Of a stretch of 12,033 nucleotides of DNA, positions 1 to 7,171 are shown piece after piece (within the stretch, counting starts at the first letter, position 1; each line of letters begins with the position of its first letter). The notes under the pieces were generated by a model. That model saw nothing but the letters and a program-made list of their open reading frames with translations, did no database searches and was not told the DNA's origin. The position numbers and the translations under genes were made by a program. The stretch spans positions 1-12,033 of the forward strand of contig JADGAE010000031.1 of NCBI GenBank assembly GCA_015232165.1, written 5' to 3'. Origin of the DNA: Nitrospirota bacterium. GTDB taxonomy: Bacteria > Nitrospirota > Thermodesulfovibrionia > Thermodesulfovibrionales > Magnetobacteriaceae.

Positions 1-1
1 T

Positions 2-55
2 GCTATGTTTATGCTACTGTTCTATGTCAGCGGAGTAAACTACATAGGCATTTAA
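2..55 (+). CDS. C-terminal tail of an upstream gene (partial, unidentified)
   Basis: The frame beginning at base 2 reads AMFMLLFYVSGVNYIGI and ends at TAA 53-55. Its hydrophobic composition suits the end of a membrane protein. The other two forward frames give less protein-like translations with scattered Cys and Arg. Only 17 codons are visible and no family can be named. The call rests on composition and on the gene-dense same-strand context, so it is tentative. Confidence 0.3.
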   Translation, partial: AMFMLLFYVSGVNYIGI

Positions 56-92
56 TGCAATTGCCTTGATTGACGGAATCACCACTTTTTTA

Positions 93-102
93 ATGCCGGC
101 AT
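93..102. promoter_or_regulatory. 10-bp perfect palindrome ahead of the pseudopilin gene
   Basis: ATGCCGGCAT is a perfect palindrome 17 bases upstream of the ATG at 120, just before an AT-rich TTAATATATA stretch that could hold a -10 element. No convincing -35 or sigma-54 element was found in 56-119. It could be an operator half or chance. The only Shine-Dalgarno candidate here is a weak AGGT at 113-116. Confidence 0.15.
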
Positions 103-119
103 GTTAATATATAGGTACG

Positions 120-860
120 ATGAGGGCAGAGCGTGGATATACGGTTATAGAGGTAATAGTCATAGTTGCCATAATGGGCATTATAGTGGGTGTCTTTGGT
201 TACAATGTGGCGTGGTTTATCGGTTCCAGGGCCAGGGTCGGCATAGAGTCAAACATGAAGCAACTGTATGCGGACCTGTCGGAGACGAGGGTAAGGGCAA
301 TGGCTGAAAACAGAACCTATGGCGTGTTTGTCAACAACACCCCGCCCATAGAGCGGTTTGGCATTACAACCTACGAAATCAGATGCGACGGGATAAATAC
401 GGCACCTGCCGGCAAGTGCGACCCTGTATCTCTAACCGACGGCAGGATAACCGATCCCGGCGGGTTCTTCTCCATGCGTACAACGGGACTGCCGGCAGGG
501 GCCTATCCGATAACGCTCCTTGACGCGCTGCAGGTGATTGCATTTACGCCACAGAGTACCGCTGTTACCGAAATCAAAGGTGTATTGACCCCCGGACTTG
601 CACACGGAGAGATACATTTCTATAGCGGCTGCAGGGCCTGCGACAAGAAGACATCAGACTGCAAACCTGACAACCCCGCAACAATATGCAGGGTCGCCGC
701 CACTGCCACAACCTGCAACCCAGTCTCACCAGGGTGCAACGATGTAAACTACCCCGAGTACTCGTGCATAACCGTATCGGAGACGGCAATTAAGATAGGC
801 AGGTGGTGTGACCTAAATTGTAACGGGGTATATGACGACAACGAGTGTGTCAAAAAATAA
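120..860 (+). CDS. GspH/FimT-type prepilin-like protein, cysteine-rich
   Basis: The protein is 246 aa with a class III (type IV prepilin) signal: the short leader MRAERG, then mature YTVIEVIVIVAIMG. Cleavage would fall after G6, with the conserved Glu at mature position 5 (residue 11), followed by a hydrophobic helix to about residue 35. The segment at about 43-70 (QLYADLSETRVRAMAENRTYG) resembles the GspH/FimT minor pseudopilin pattern. The C-terminal part carries about 12 cysteines, at 89, 100, 171, 174, 181, 190, 199, 206, 216, 230, 234 and 243, suggesting disulfides in an exported domain. Residues 231-242 (DLNCNGVYDDNE) fit an EF-hand/dockerin-like calcium loop. The protein would be processed by PilD and act as a minor subunit of a type IV pilus or type II secretion pseudopilus. 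Its end overlaps the next gene by 29 bases. The ATG at 120 is preferred because it gives the correct short leader, although its ribosome-binding site is weak. Which pilus system it belongs to is unknown. Confidence 0.85.
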   Translation: MRAERGYTVIEVIVIVAIMGIIVGVFGYNVAWFIGSRARVGIESNMKQLYADLSETRVRAMAENRTYGVFVNNTPPIERFGITTYEIRCDGINTAPAGKCDPVSLTDGRITDPGGFFSMRTTGLPAGAYPITLLDALQVIAFTPQSTAVTEIKGVLTPGLAHGEIHFYSGCRACDKKTSDCKPDNPATICRVAATATTCNPVSPGCNDVNYPEYSCITVSETAIKIGRWCDLNCNGVYDDNECVKK

Positions 861-2550
861 AGAAGTCCCAAAGAAAAAACCCAAGAGATTAGAGTATGTC
901 CCCGGGAAGGAGGCCCCCGACAAGGACGCCCTTGACAAGGATGCCCTAAATATTACGGATGCCATCGTGCTCTCTCTGATCCTGGGCGTTTTGCTTGTCT
1001 ACGTGCAGATGTGGCGGCACGACTTTATCAACCTGGATGACCCGCTGTATGTGCTAAACAACACACGAGTGCGCGGCGGTCTGACACTCGATAACGTCAT
1101 ATGGGCCTTTACGACCACCTATGGCGGCAACTGGCACCCCCTGACCTGGTTGTCACACATGCTGGACGTCAACATCCACGGGCTGTCCCCCGGCGGCCAT
1201 CACCTCACAAGCCTCATGCTGCATGCGTCCAACTCCGTGCTGCTTTTCCTGTTGCTGCAAAAGACGACACGGGCGCGGTGGCAGAGCGCGTTTATGGCGG
1301 CGGCCTTTGCCATTCATCCCATGCACGTTGAGTCGGTGGCGTGGGTGGCAGAGCGTAAGGACGTCCTCAGCGGCCTGTTCTGGATACTGGCGCTGCTTGC
1401 CTACGTGCGCTACGTCGAAGGCCCGTGCACCAAGCGCTATGTTGCCCTGGGCATACTCTTTATTGCTGGTCTCATGGCAAAGCCAATGGTGGTGACTCTG
1501 CCGGTTGTACTCGTACTCGTTGACCTGTGGCCACTGGAACGCTTCAAGCAAAAAACTCTTGCCGCACTGATAACGGAAAAACTCCCGTTGTTTGCAATAG
1601 CAGGCATTAGCAGCCTAATAACCATCTACGCACAAAAGAGCGTGGGGGCGGTGTCTTCCTTGACACTGGTGCCACTAGACCTGCGCATCTCCAACGCCCT
1701 GGTTTCATACGTGCGGTATACCCTGAAGTTGCTTGTCCCCACCGGTCTGTCGGTGAGCTATCCGTTGCCGGACAATCTGCCATCCTGGCTTGTAGTCGGC
1801 AGCCTGCTGATCCTACTTGCCGTTTCGGCAACGGCTGTTGCAACCATACGCAGACGACCTTTTCTCTCAGCAGGCTGGTTCTGGTACATGGTGACCCTGT
1901 TGCCGGTCATTGGGTTGGTGCAGGTTGGTGCACAGGGTATGGCTGACAAGTACACGTACATACCATCCATAGGGCTATTTGTAGCGGTGACAATGACCAT
2001 CTCGGAGTGGATATCAAAGTACCCGACTTCAAACATGCAACGTGTTGTCGGAAATGCCGTGATTGCATCTGCCGTTGTGGTTGTTTTGTCGTATGCCGTG
2101 CTTGCCCACATGCAGGTGAGTTACTGGCGTAGCGCCGTGTTGCTGTTTGAACATTCACTGAGTGTGACAGGGGGTAATTACCTGATCTACGGCAATTTAG
2201 GTGCGGCCTTACTTGGTGCCAACAGGGTCGAGGATGCCGTTGTGACCCTCAAAAAGGCCGTAGAACTCAACCCCTTCATGTGGGATGCCCATGTCAACAT
2301 GGGCAGGGCGCTGTTTCGTCTAAACAGGATGACGGAGGCGGCAGATAGCTTCTCCAAGGCCATAGAGATTAGCCCCGATAGTCATTCGGCCTACAACGGT
2401 CTGGGGGCTGTCTTGTTTTCAACGGGCAAAAAACAAGAGGCCATAGACCTCTTCAAAAAAGCGCTGACCCTTAACCCCAACTACGAAAACACAAGGCGCA
2501 ACCTTGAGGCGGCATTAGATGAACAAAACACATCACGAATTCAACCGTGA
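832..2550 (+). CDS. GT-C-like polytopic membrane protein with C-terminal TPRs (TMTC-like, putative O-glycosyltransferase)
   Basis: The protein is 572 aa. A short Lys-rich cytoplasmic N-terminus (1-40) leads to a first membrane helix at about 42-61. The loop motif INLDDPLYVLNN (67-77) carries the Asp pair typical of GT-C enzymes. Further helices lie at about 125-145, 150-165, 178-194, 203-231, 250-267, 318-338, 345-366, 372-392 and 405-428. HPMHVESVAWVAERKDVLSG (162-181) is a signature of the bacterial TMTC-like/TPR family. Three TPRs follow at about 450-548, with PF or PD/PN at the repeat ends. GT-C enzymes use polyprenyl-linked sugars at the outer face of the membrane. The substrate here is not shown, and the overlap with a pseudopilin gene suggests a pilin or other exported protein. 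The ATG at 832 has GGGG just upstream (825-828, short spacing). A GTG at codon 6 is an alternative. Confidence 0.8.
   Translation: MTTTSVSKNKEVPKKKPKRLEYVPGKEAPDKDALDKDALNITDAIVLSLILGVLLVYVQMWRHDFINLDDPLYVLNNTRVRGGLTLDNVIWAFTTTYGGNWHPLTWLSHMLDVNIHGLSPGGHHLTSLMLHASNSVLLFLLLQKTTRARWQSAFMAAAFAIHPMHVESVAWVAERKDVLSGLFWILALLAYVRYVEGPCTKRYVALGILFIAGLMAKPMVVTLPVVLVLVDLWPLERFKQKTLAALITEKLPLFAIAGISSLITIYAQKSVGAVSSLTLVPLDLRISNALVSYVRYTLKLLVPTGLSVSYPLPDNLPSWLVVGSLLILLAVSATAVATIRRRPFLSAGWFWYMVTLLPVIGLVQVGAQGMADKYTYIPSIGLFVAVTMTISEWISKYPTSNMQRVVGNAVIASAVVVVLSYAVLAHMQVSYWRSAVLLFEHSLSVTGGNYLIYGNLGAALLGANRVEDAVVTLKKAVELNPFMWDAHVNMGRALFRLNRMTEAADSFSKAIEISPDSHSAYNGLGAVLFSTGKKQEAIDLFKKALTLNPNYENTRRNLEAALDEQNTSRIQP
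919..948 (+). repeat. Two tandem 15-bp units inside the TPR protein gene
   Basis: Units 919-933 and 934-948 differ at two positions and both encode DKDAL. The preceding codons encode the similar GKEAP. The repeat sits in the charged linker before the first membrane helix, where length variation should be tolerated. Confidence 0.6.
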
Positions 2551-2588
2551 AACGTAGAAGTGGTAGTCCTGCAGAGATTAAGAAATTA

Positions 2589-2656
2589 TCAGGATTTAGA
2601 CATTGTGCCTTTTTCCTGTAAATCCTTAAATCTGTGTAATCCTGGTTCAGACAATC
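2589..2656. repeat. Degenerate intergenic repeat built on AATCCTG/CAGGATT words
   Basis: The segment contains CAGGATTTA, TAAATCCTTAAATCTG and AATCCTGGTTCAGACAATC. AGGATTTA (2591-2598) and TAAATCCT (2619-2626) form an 8-bp inverted repeat with a 20-base loop. This vocabulary resembles dispersed intergenic repeats seen in many environmental bacterial genomes. That link is from general recollection and a second copy is not visible in this window. Confidence 0.4.
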
Positions 2657-2751
2657 TCCATGCTTACTTAAATGTGACATTGTCAAAGTACAGTTTTTTA
2701 GTAACAAGACCAAGCTATTAAAAAAAATTGGAGCAAAAGATCCGCATAATA

Positions 2752-2760
2752 TGGTACAAT
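2752..2760 (+). promoter_or_regulatory. Candidate extended -10 promoter for the c-di-GMP gene pair
   Basis: TGGTACAAT matches an extended -10 (TGn followed by TACAAT) 13 bases before the ATG at 2774. TTGGAG (2728-2733) lies 21 bases upstream, too far for a standard -35. If used, it would give a very short leader. That agrees with the lack of a Shine-Dalgarno sequence before 2774, but it remains speculative. Confidence 0.3.
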
Positions 2761-2773
2761 TCAGCGTAAAGTT

Positions 2774-5095
2774 ATGTTTAACGACAGGGTCTTGGTTGTA
2801 GAAGGCGACACTATTGTTATTGACACAATCGTCAGGGCATTAGGCGCTGAGGGATACGATATCGCTGTTGCAAGGTCGGTGCAAGAGGGGCTGGAGTTGT
2901 ATCGCAGGCTTGCCCCAGAGGTGATAATAATTGACCTGTGGGCGCTTAAAGATAACATCTTTTTTGAGCAATCCAACCTAGCCGCCCTGGAGTCTTGTTC
3001 CTTGATAGCAATGGCATCGGATGTAGGGATGACCGAGGATACCTTCAGCAGGGGGATCAGTGCATCACTGAGAAAACCACTCAATGTCCATGAGGTCAGG
3101 GCTGTGGTCAGAAACACGATGGAACTCAAGCGACTGCAAAAAGAGCTACAAAAGGAGATTAACGGTCGCAGGCGGACGGAACACGCCCTCTGTGAACTCA
3201 GACAACACCACGGCGTCTCACTTGATGCCATCAGGGATATGCAGACGATCTTTGACAACATCCCCCTTGGGGTTGCCTATCTCGATAAGGACTTCAGGTT
3301 CTTGAAAATCAATGCCTTCCTGGAACGGATGCTCAAGACTAAGAGCGTCGACCTCGAAGGCAAGACCTGCTATGACACGGTAGGGGAGTTTGCAAATAAT
3401 ACCGCAAAGAGCGGCTTAGAGCGCGTATGCAGCTTTTGCAAGAAGGACGAGTGCTTTACCACTAATACCTCAACCGTGATAGAGCGCCCCATGGGTGATA
3501 TGGTGCTCAGGGTCACGACGATACCCGAGGTTGATACCGACGGTAATATATACCGGTTCTTGGAGATCGTCGAGGACATCACCATGCCCAAGTACACTGA
3601 GGACAAGATGGTCAGGACGTACCAGATACAGAGCGTGGTGGGTTCGATCCTTCAGATATCGTTGGAGCCTGTCTCCCTTAAGGAGCAATTAGGGCGCATA
3701 CTGGACCTGATCTTTTCCATACCCAGTCTGTCTTTGAAATCCAAGGGCGCTATCTTTATAACCAAACCCGGCACCAACGAACTGGTCATCAAGGCGGCAC
3801 ATGGGTTTAATCCGGCGCAGATAGATGCCTGTTCAATAGTCCCCTTTGGCACCTGCCTGTGTGGTCTGGCAGCACAGGGACGCGAAATCGTATATGCCCC
3901 CTATATTGACGAGCGACACTCGATAGAGGTTGATGCCTTTATCCCGCATGGCCATTACTGTGTGCCAATCATGAACAAGGGGCATATCCTTGGTGTCATT
4001 AACCTCTACATTGCCCCCGGACACGTCAGGGACAAGTCGGAGGAGGAGTTTCTTTCGATAGTGGCCAACACCATAGCCGGCGTGATCGTGCGTAAGATGG
4101 TACAGGAGGACCTTAGGGACCAGGAGGAACTCCTGCGCTCCGTTGTGCAATCCACCAAGGACGCCATCGTGACAATTGACGGCAGCGGTAAAGTCCTGTT
4201 CTGGAACCGCGGGGCAGAGGGCATCTTTGGCTATACGGAGGCGGAGGTAAAAGGGCAGCCGCTGACCATTATCATACCGGAGCGTTTTGTCGAGGCCCAC
4301 CGGTGCGGAATCAACAACGTCCTGGCCAGCGGCAGTTCAACCCGCATAGGACGGACCTTTGAGCTGGTTGGTCTGCGGCGCAACGGCAGTGAGTTCCCCA
4401 TAGAGTTGTCTCTGACAATGGGCAAGATGCACGGTGTGGACTTCTTTACGGGGACGATACGCGACATTACCTACAGGAAACACACCGAAAAAGAACTGCA
4501 ACGAAACATCGACAAACTGCGCAAGACCATAGGGGGCATCATCCAGACCATATCCATGACCGTGGAGGTCAGAGACCCCTATACGGCAGGACACCAACGG
4601 CGTGTCTCCAATATAGCGCGCGCCATTGCCGGTGAAATGAGCCTCCCGGAGGAGACCGTTGACGGTGTACGCATGGCCGGGGTCATACACGACATCGGCA
4701 AGATATATGTCCCATCAGACATCCTTAGTAAGCCCGGCAAGCTAAACGACCTGGAGTTCGGCCTGATCAAGCTGCACTCCCAGATCGGTTACGACATCCT
4801 CAAGACGATAGACTTCCCCTGGCCCGTTGCCACGATGATCCTCCAGCACCACGAGAGGATGGATGGTTCGGGCTACCCTGCCGGTTTAAAGGGCGGGGAG
4901 ATACTCCTGGAGGCCCGCATTATCTGTGTGGCCGACGTGGTTGAGGCCATCTCATGCCACAGACCCTACCGCGCAGCCCTGGGGATAGATATCGCCCTGG
5001 CTGAGATATCAAAACACAGAGGGACATTATATGACGCCGATGTCGTTGATGCCTGCATGCGGCTCTTTCTTGATCGGGGGTTTACCTTTGAATAA
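2774..5095 (+). CDS. Cyclic-di-GMP phosphodiesterase, REC-PAS-GAF-PAS-HD-GYP
   Basis: The protein is 773 aa, soluble, with no membrane helix. REC domain at about 4-118: acidic residues E10 and D12, phospho-acceptor D54 in VIIIDLW and K101 in RKP are present. A coiled linker (115-145) follows. PAS1 (about 155-272) has cysteines at 199, 219, 222 and 227. GAF (about 285-440) has a CLCG motif (361-364) and C396. PAS2 is at about 450-567. HD-GYP is at about 580-770: H607 in AGHQRR, H639-D640 in HDIGK, H692-H693, and D697GSGYP in the GYP signature. All the metal-ligand and GYP positions I can recognise are kept, so hydrolysis of c-di-GMP to pGpG/GMP is expected. The ATG at 2774 is chosen because the REC beta-1 strand starts at once; it has no clear ribosome-binding site. 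A histidine kinase partner is not in the window. The next gene encodes the opposing cyclase. Confidence 0.92.
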   Translation: MFNDRVLVVEGDTIVIDTIVRALGAEGYDIAVARSVQEGLELYRRLAPEVIIIDLWALKDNIFFEQSNLAALESCSLIAMASDVGMTEDTFSRGISASLRKPLNVHEVRAVVRNTMELKRLQKELQKEINGRRRTEHALCELRQHHGVSLDAIRDMQTIFDNIPLGVAYLDKDFRFLKINAFLERMLKTKSVDLEGKTCYDTVGEFANNTAKSGLERVCSFCKKDECFTTNTSTVIERPMGDMVLRVTTIPEVDTDGNIYRFLEIVEDITMPKYTEDKMVRTYQIQSVVGSILQISLEPVSLKEQLGRILDLIFSIPSLSLKSKGAIFITKPGTNELVIKAAHGFNPAQIDACSIVPFGTCLCGLAAQGREIVYAPYIDERHSIEVDAFIPHGHYCVPIMNKGHILGVINLYIAPGHVRDKSEEEFLSIVANTIAGVIVRKMVQEDLRDQEELLRSVVQSTKDAIVTIDGSGKVLFWNRGAEGIFGYTEAEVKGQPLTIIIPERFVEAHRCGINNVLASGSSTRIGRTFELVGLRRNGSEFPIELSLTMGKMHGVDFFTGTIRDITYRKHTEKELQRNIDKLRKTIGGIIQTISMTVEVRDPYTAGHQRRVSNIARAIAGEMSLPEETVDGVRMAGVIHDIGKIYVPSDILSKPGKLNDLEFGLIKLHSQIGYDILKTIDFPWPVATMILQHHERMDGSGYPAGLKGGEILLEARIICVADVVEAISCHRPYRAALGIDIALAEISKHRGTLYDADVVDACMRLFLDRGFTFE

Positions 5096-5115
5096 CACTG
5101 TGGTCAGAGACCAAT

Positions 5116-5120
5116 AGAGG
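5116..5120 (+). promoter_or_regulatory. Shine-Dalgarno deciding a TTG start
   Basis: AGAGG lies 8 bases before the TTG at 5129 and supports that non-ATG start. The resulting N-terminus is a short basic segment followed directly by a membrane helix. The 33-bp gap to the HD-GYP stop leaves little room for a separate promoter, so co-transcription is likely. Confidence 0.6.
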
Positions 5121-5128
5121 ATATAAAA

Positions 5129-7033
5129 TTGAAACCAATAAGGTCTATAAAGACAAAGCTCATCATCCGCATTACGATAGCCTTCATACTGCTGTCAATG
5201 ATACTGCAGGCGACCGTGTTTATAAGCTTCAGGGTTCTCTCCCTGGAAAGCGCACAAGACAAGGCCAGGACTGTGGCGGAACTGACAAGGGACGCCATCA
5301 CATCGTTTATGGTACTGGGGGTCTACGATAAGCGGGACGTGTTTCTTGACAGGCTCAAGTATGCCCATGGCTTAAAAGAGTTAAAGATACTGAGGTCGGC
5401 AAGTGTCACCAGGCAGTTTGGCGATGCCTCAGTGAAGGGGCAAGCCCTCTCTCCCCTGGAGACCAAGGTGTTAGAGACGGGGGAGTCAAAAAATCACCTG
5501 GATGAAAGATGGTTCGCCGTGGAAGTGGAATATGCGTTGGTAATACCATATAAGGCGGACTCGGACCAGAAGGCCAGGTGCATCACCTGTCATCAGGCAA
5601 GGGAGGGTGAACTGCTCGGTGCCATATCCCTGGTGATGGACCTGTCAAAGCAGAAGCAACGTGGCATCTCTTCCATGTATTACATGGTTACCATATCGCT
5701 AATCTTTTCGATGGGGACGCTGTATTTGATCTACGTCTTTTTTAAGCCTTATACGGAGTTGTTTCAGAGACTCAGAGGTGGTTTTCAGCGGGCGCAGTAT
5801 GGTGACTTCAGTGAGGTCATTGACGTCCCCCTGTTGGATGAGGCCGGCGATGTGGCAAATGGATTCAACAGCATGACGGGTAATCTCTCTCAGACTCTCT
5901 CCGCTATAAGCAGCAGGGTATCGCTATTGATAGGCTATGAGGCGTCAAAGAGCGGCAATGCCATAACGGATACGGCAAACACGGTCGAGAATCTCGTCAA
6001 GATATACTACTTCAAGCGGACTATCGAAAAGGACACCAGCAAGTTTGACATATTTCTGAGACTTCAGCAGATACTCATAGAGATGGGCATTACAACGTTC
6101 TGCATCTACGAAGTAAGTCAGCAACAGGACGTGATGTCAATCCTGTCCGCCGCGGGTCTCTCACATGGCCTCCCCAACTCCAGAGATGCTTCGGATTGGG
6201 ATTGTTATTGCAGCGAAGATATATTCAGCAACACCAATGAGTGCAGGGCAAAGAGGACGGGTGGTATTGTGGACTCCGGGGAGTTTACATCCATATGTCT
6301 GAGTTTTACGCCGCCGTTGATAATAGGCAACGTCAAGCTGTGTCATTACTGTATCCCGCTGTATGTGGGGGGGCGTGTTGGTTATGTCATTCAGTTAATC
6401 TACCCTGTCGAGGACTCCGGGCGTTTGCACTCTGTAATCCCCTACGTCAAGAGCTACCTTCAGGAGGGGGAGTCGGTCATCGAGGCAAAGACGTTTATGG
6501 AACTGCTGCGGGAGCAATCGCTTGTTGACCAATTAACAAAGCTCTACAACAGGAGATATCTCCAGGAGACAGGTCCGAAGTTCAGCGCCCAGGCGTTGCG
6601 GAGAAAGACAAACCTGGGCATCCTGATGCTTGACATAGACCACTTTAAGCAGGTCAATGACACCTTTGGTCACGACGTTGGTGATATCGCACTCAGGACC
6701 GTTGCCGGATTGATAAAGGATTCGGTGAGGGAGTCGGACATCGTGGTGCGCTATGGTGGGGAGGAGATACTGGTCGTCCTGGTTGACGTACTCGGTGCGG
6801 GGACTCTGGATGTGGCTGAAAAAATACGCAATACGATAGAGCACGGCACGATTGAACATCCATCCGGTGCACTGAAAAAGACCGTAAGCATCGGAGTAAG
6901 TGAGTTCCCTGTCCATTCGGATAACTTCTGGCAGTGCGTCAAGTATGCCGACGTCGCCATGTACAAGGCAAAGCGTGACGGTCGCAACCGAGCATACGTC
7001 TTCTCAATAGACATGCTGGAGGACGCAAAATGA
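5129..7033 (+). CDS. Membrane diguanylate cyclase with periplasmic c-type haem sensor, HAMP, GAF-like and GGDEF domains
   Basis: The protein is 634 aa. TM1 is at about 11-33. A periplasmic sensor of about 145 residues contains CITCH (151-155), a c-type haem attachment motif close to the membrane. TM2 is at about 183-205, and HAMP at about 206-260. A GAF-like region (about 290-455) carries cysteines 359, 361, 372, 390, 405 and 408. GGDEF is at about 465-625: LDIDHFKQVND (501-511), the signature as GGEEI (543-547), and an intact RxxD product-inhibition site R534-D537 five residues before it. It should make c-di-GMP from GTP, with output tuned by redox state or a small ligand at the haem. The architecture recalls the c-type haem sensors of Geobacter chemoreceptors. 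The Phe-to-Ile change at the end of the signature is unusual, but the catalytic GGEE is kept. The start is TTG with a good ribosome-binding site. Confidence 0.9.
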   Translation: MKPIRSIKTKLIIRITIAFILLSMILQATVFISFRVLSLESAQDKARTVAELTRDAITSFMVLGVYDKRDVFLDRLKYAHGLKELKILRSASVTRQFGDASVKGQALSPLETKVLETGESKNHLDERWFAVEVEYALVIPYKADSDQKARCITCHQAREGELLGAISLVMDLSKQKQRGISSMYYMVTISLIFSMGTLYLIYVFFKPYTELFQRLRGGFQRAQYGDFSEVIDVPLLDEAGDVANGFNSMTGNLSQTLSAISSRVSLLIGYEASKSGNAITDTANTVENLVKIYYFKRTIEKDTSKFDIFLRLQQILIEMGITTFCIYEVSQQQDVMSILSAAGLSHGLPNSRDASDWDCYCSEDIFSNTNECRAKRTGGIVDSGEFTSICLSFTPPLIIGNVKLCHYCIPLYVGGRVGYVIQLIYPVEDSGRLHSVIPYVKSYLQEGESVIEAKTFMELLREQSLVDQLTKLYNRRYLQETGPKFSAQALRRKTNLGILMLDIDHFKQVNDTFGHDVGDIALRTVAGLIKDSVRESDIVVRYGGEEILVVLVDVLGAGTLDVAEKIRNTIEHGTIEHPSGALKKTVSIGVSEFPVHSDNFWQCVKYADVAMYKAKRDGRNRAYVFSIDMLEDAK

Positions 7034-7080
7034 AAGAAAGAAGGAGGGCACAAAGAAGCGGAACCGCCACTTTCTTTCTT
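7032..7080 (+). terminator. Hairpin overlapping the cyclase stop codon, possible terminator
   Basis: GAAAGAAAG (7032-7040) is exactly complementary to CTTTCTTTC (7070-7078). Alternatively AAAGAA (7052-7057) pairs with TTCTTT (7072-7077) around an inner GCG/CGC stem (7058-7060 with 7065-7067). The two folds compete. The 3' side is pyrimidine-rich rather than a clean T-run, so intrinsic termination is plausible but unproven. The rest of the gap to 7171 shows no clear promoter or riboswitch. Confidence 0.35.
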
Positions 7081-7171
7081 GTATGTAGGCAATTTTGATA
7101 CCCGAAAAAACTCGAGTCCGATCAGTATACGTATTTAGAGGTGCCAGGATTGTTAGTCCGTCCCAATTATC

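Larger units (their letters stand above)
2551..2773. other. 223-bp intergenic region between the TPR protein and HD-GYP genes
   Basis: It is AT-richer than the flanking genes and has no credible coding frame on either strand. It holds a degenerate repeat-like segment (2589-2656), an 11-bp interrupted dyad TGACATTGTCA (2675-2685) and a candidate extended -10 element near its right end. No strong intrinsic terminator for the upstream gene is visible; the T-run at 2694-2699 is not preceded by a GC-rich stem. Confidence 0.6.

Noticed and set aside
101..307. 68-codon + strand frame overlapping the pseudopilin start
   Set aside because: The overlapping frame at 120 gives a textbook prepilin leader. 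This one gives a Cys/Gly-rich sequence with no recognisable features.
2675..2685. TGACATTGTCA as a regulator operator
   Set aside because: A single 11-bp dyad far from the only promoter candidate is within chance expectation. It is noted in the intergenic entry but not called as a site.
2761..3261. 166-codon open frame on the minus strand
   Set aside because: It lies across the receiver and PAS1 coding region. Its Ser/Leu/Ala-rich translation is typical of antisense shadow frames.
7034..7171. Cobalamin or c-di-GMP riboswitch ahead of cbiB
   Set aside because: No B12-box-like sequence or GEMM core could be recognised, and the leader is short. Only the simple hairpin at 7032-7080 is supported.
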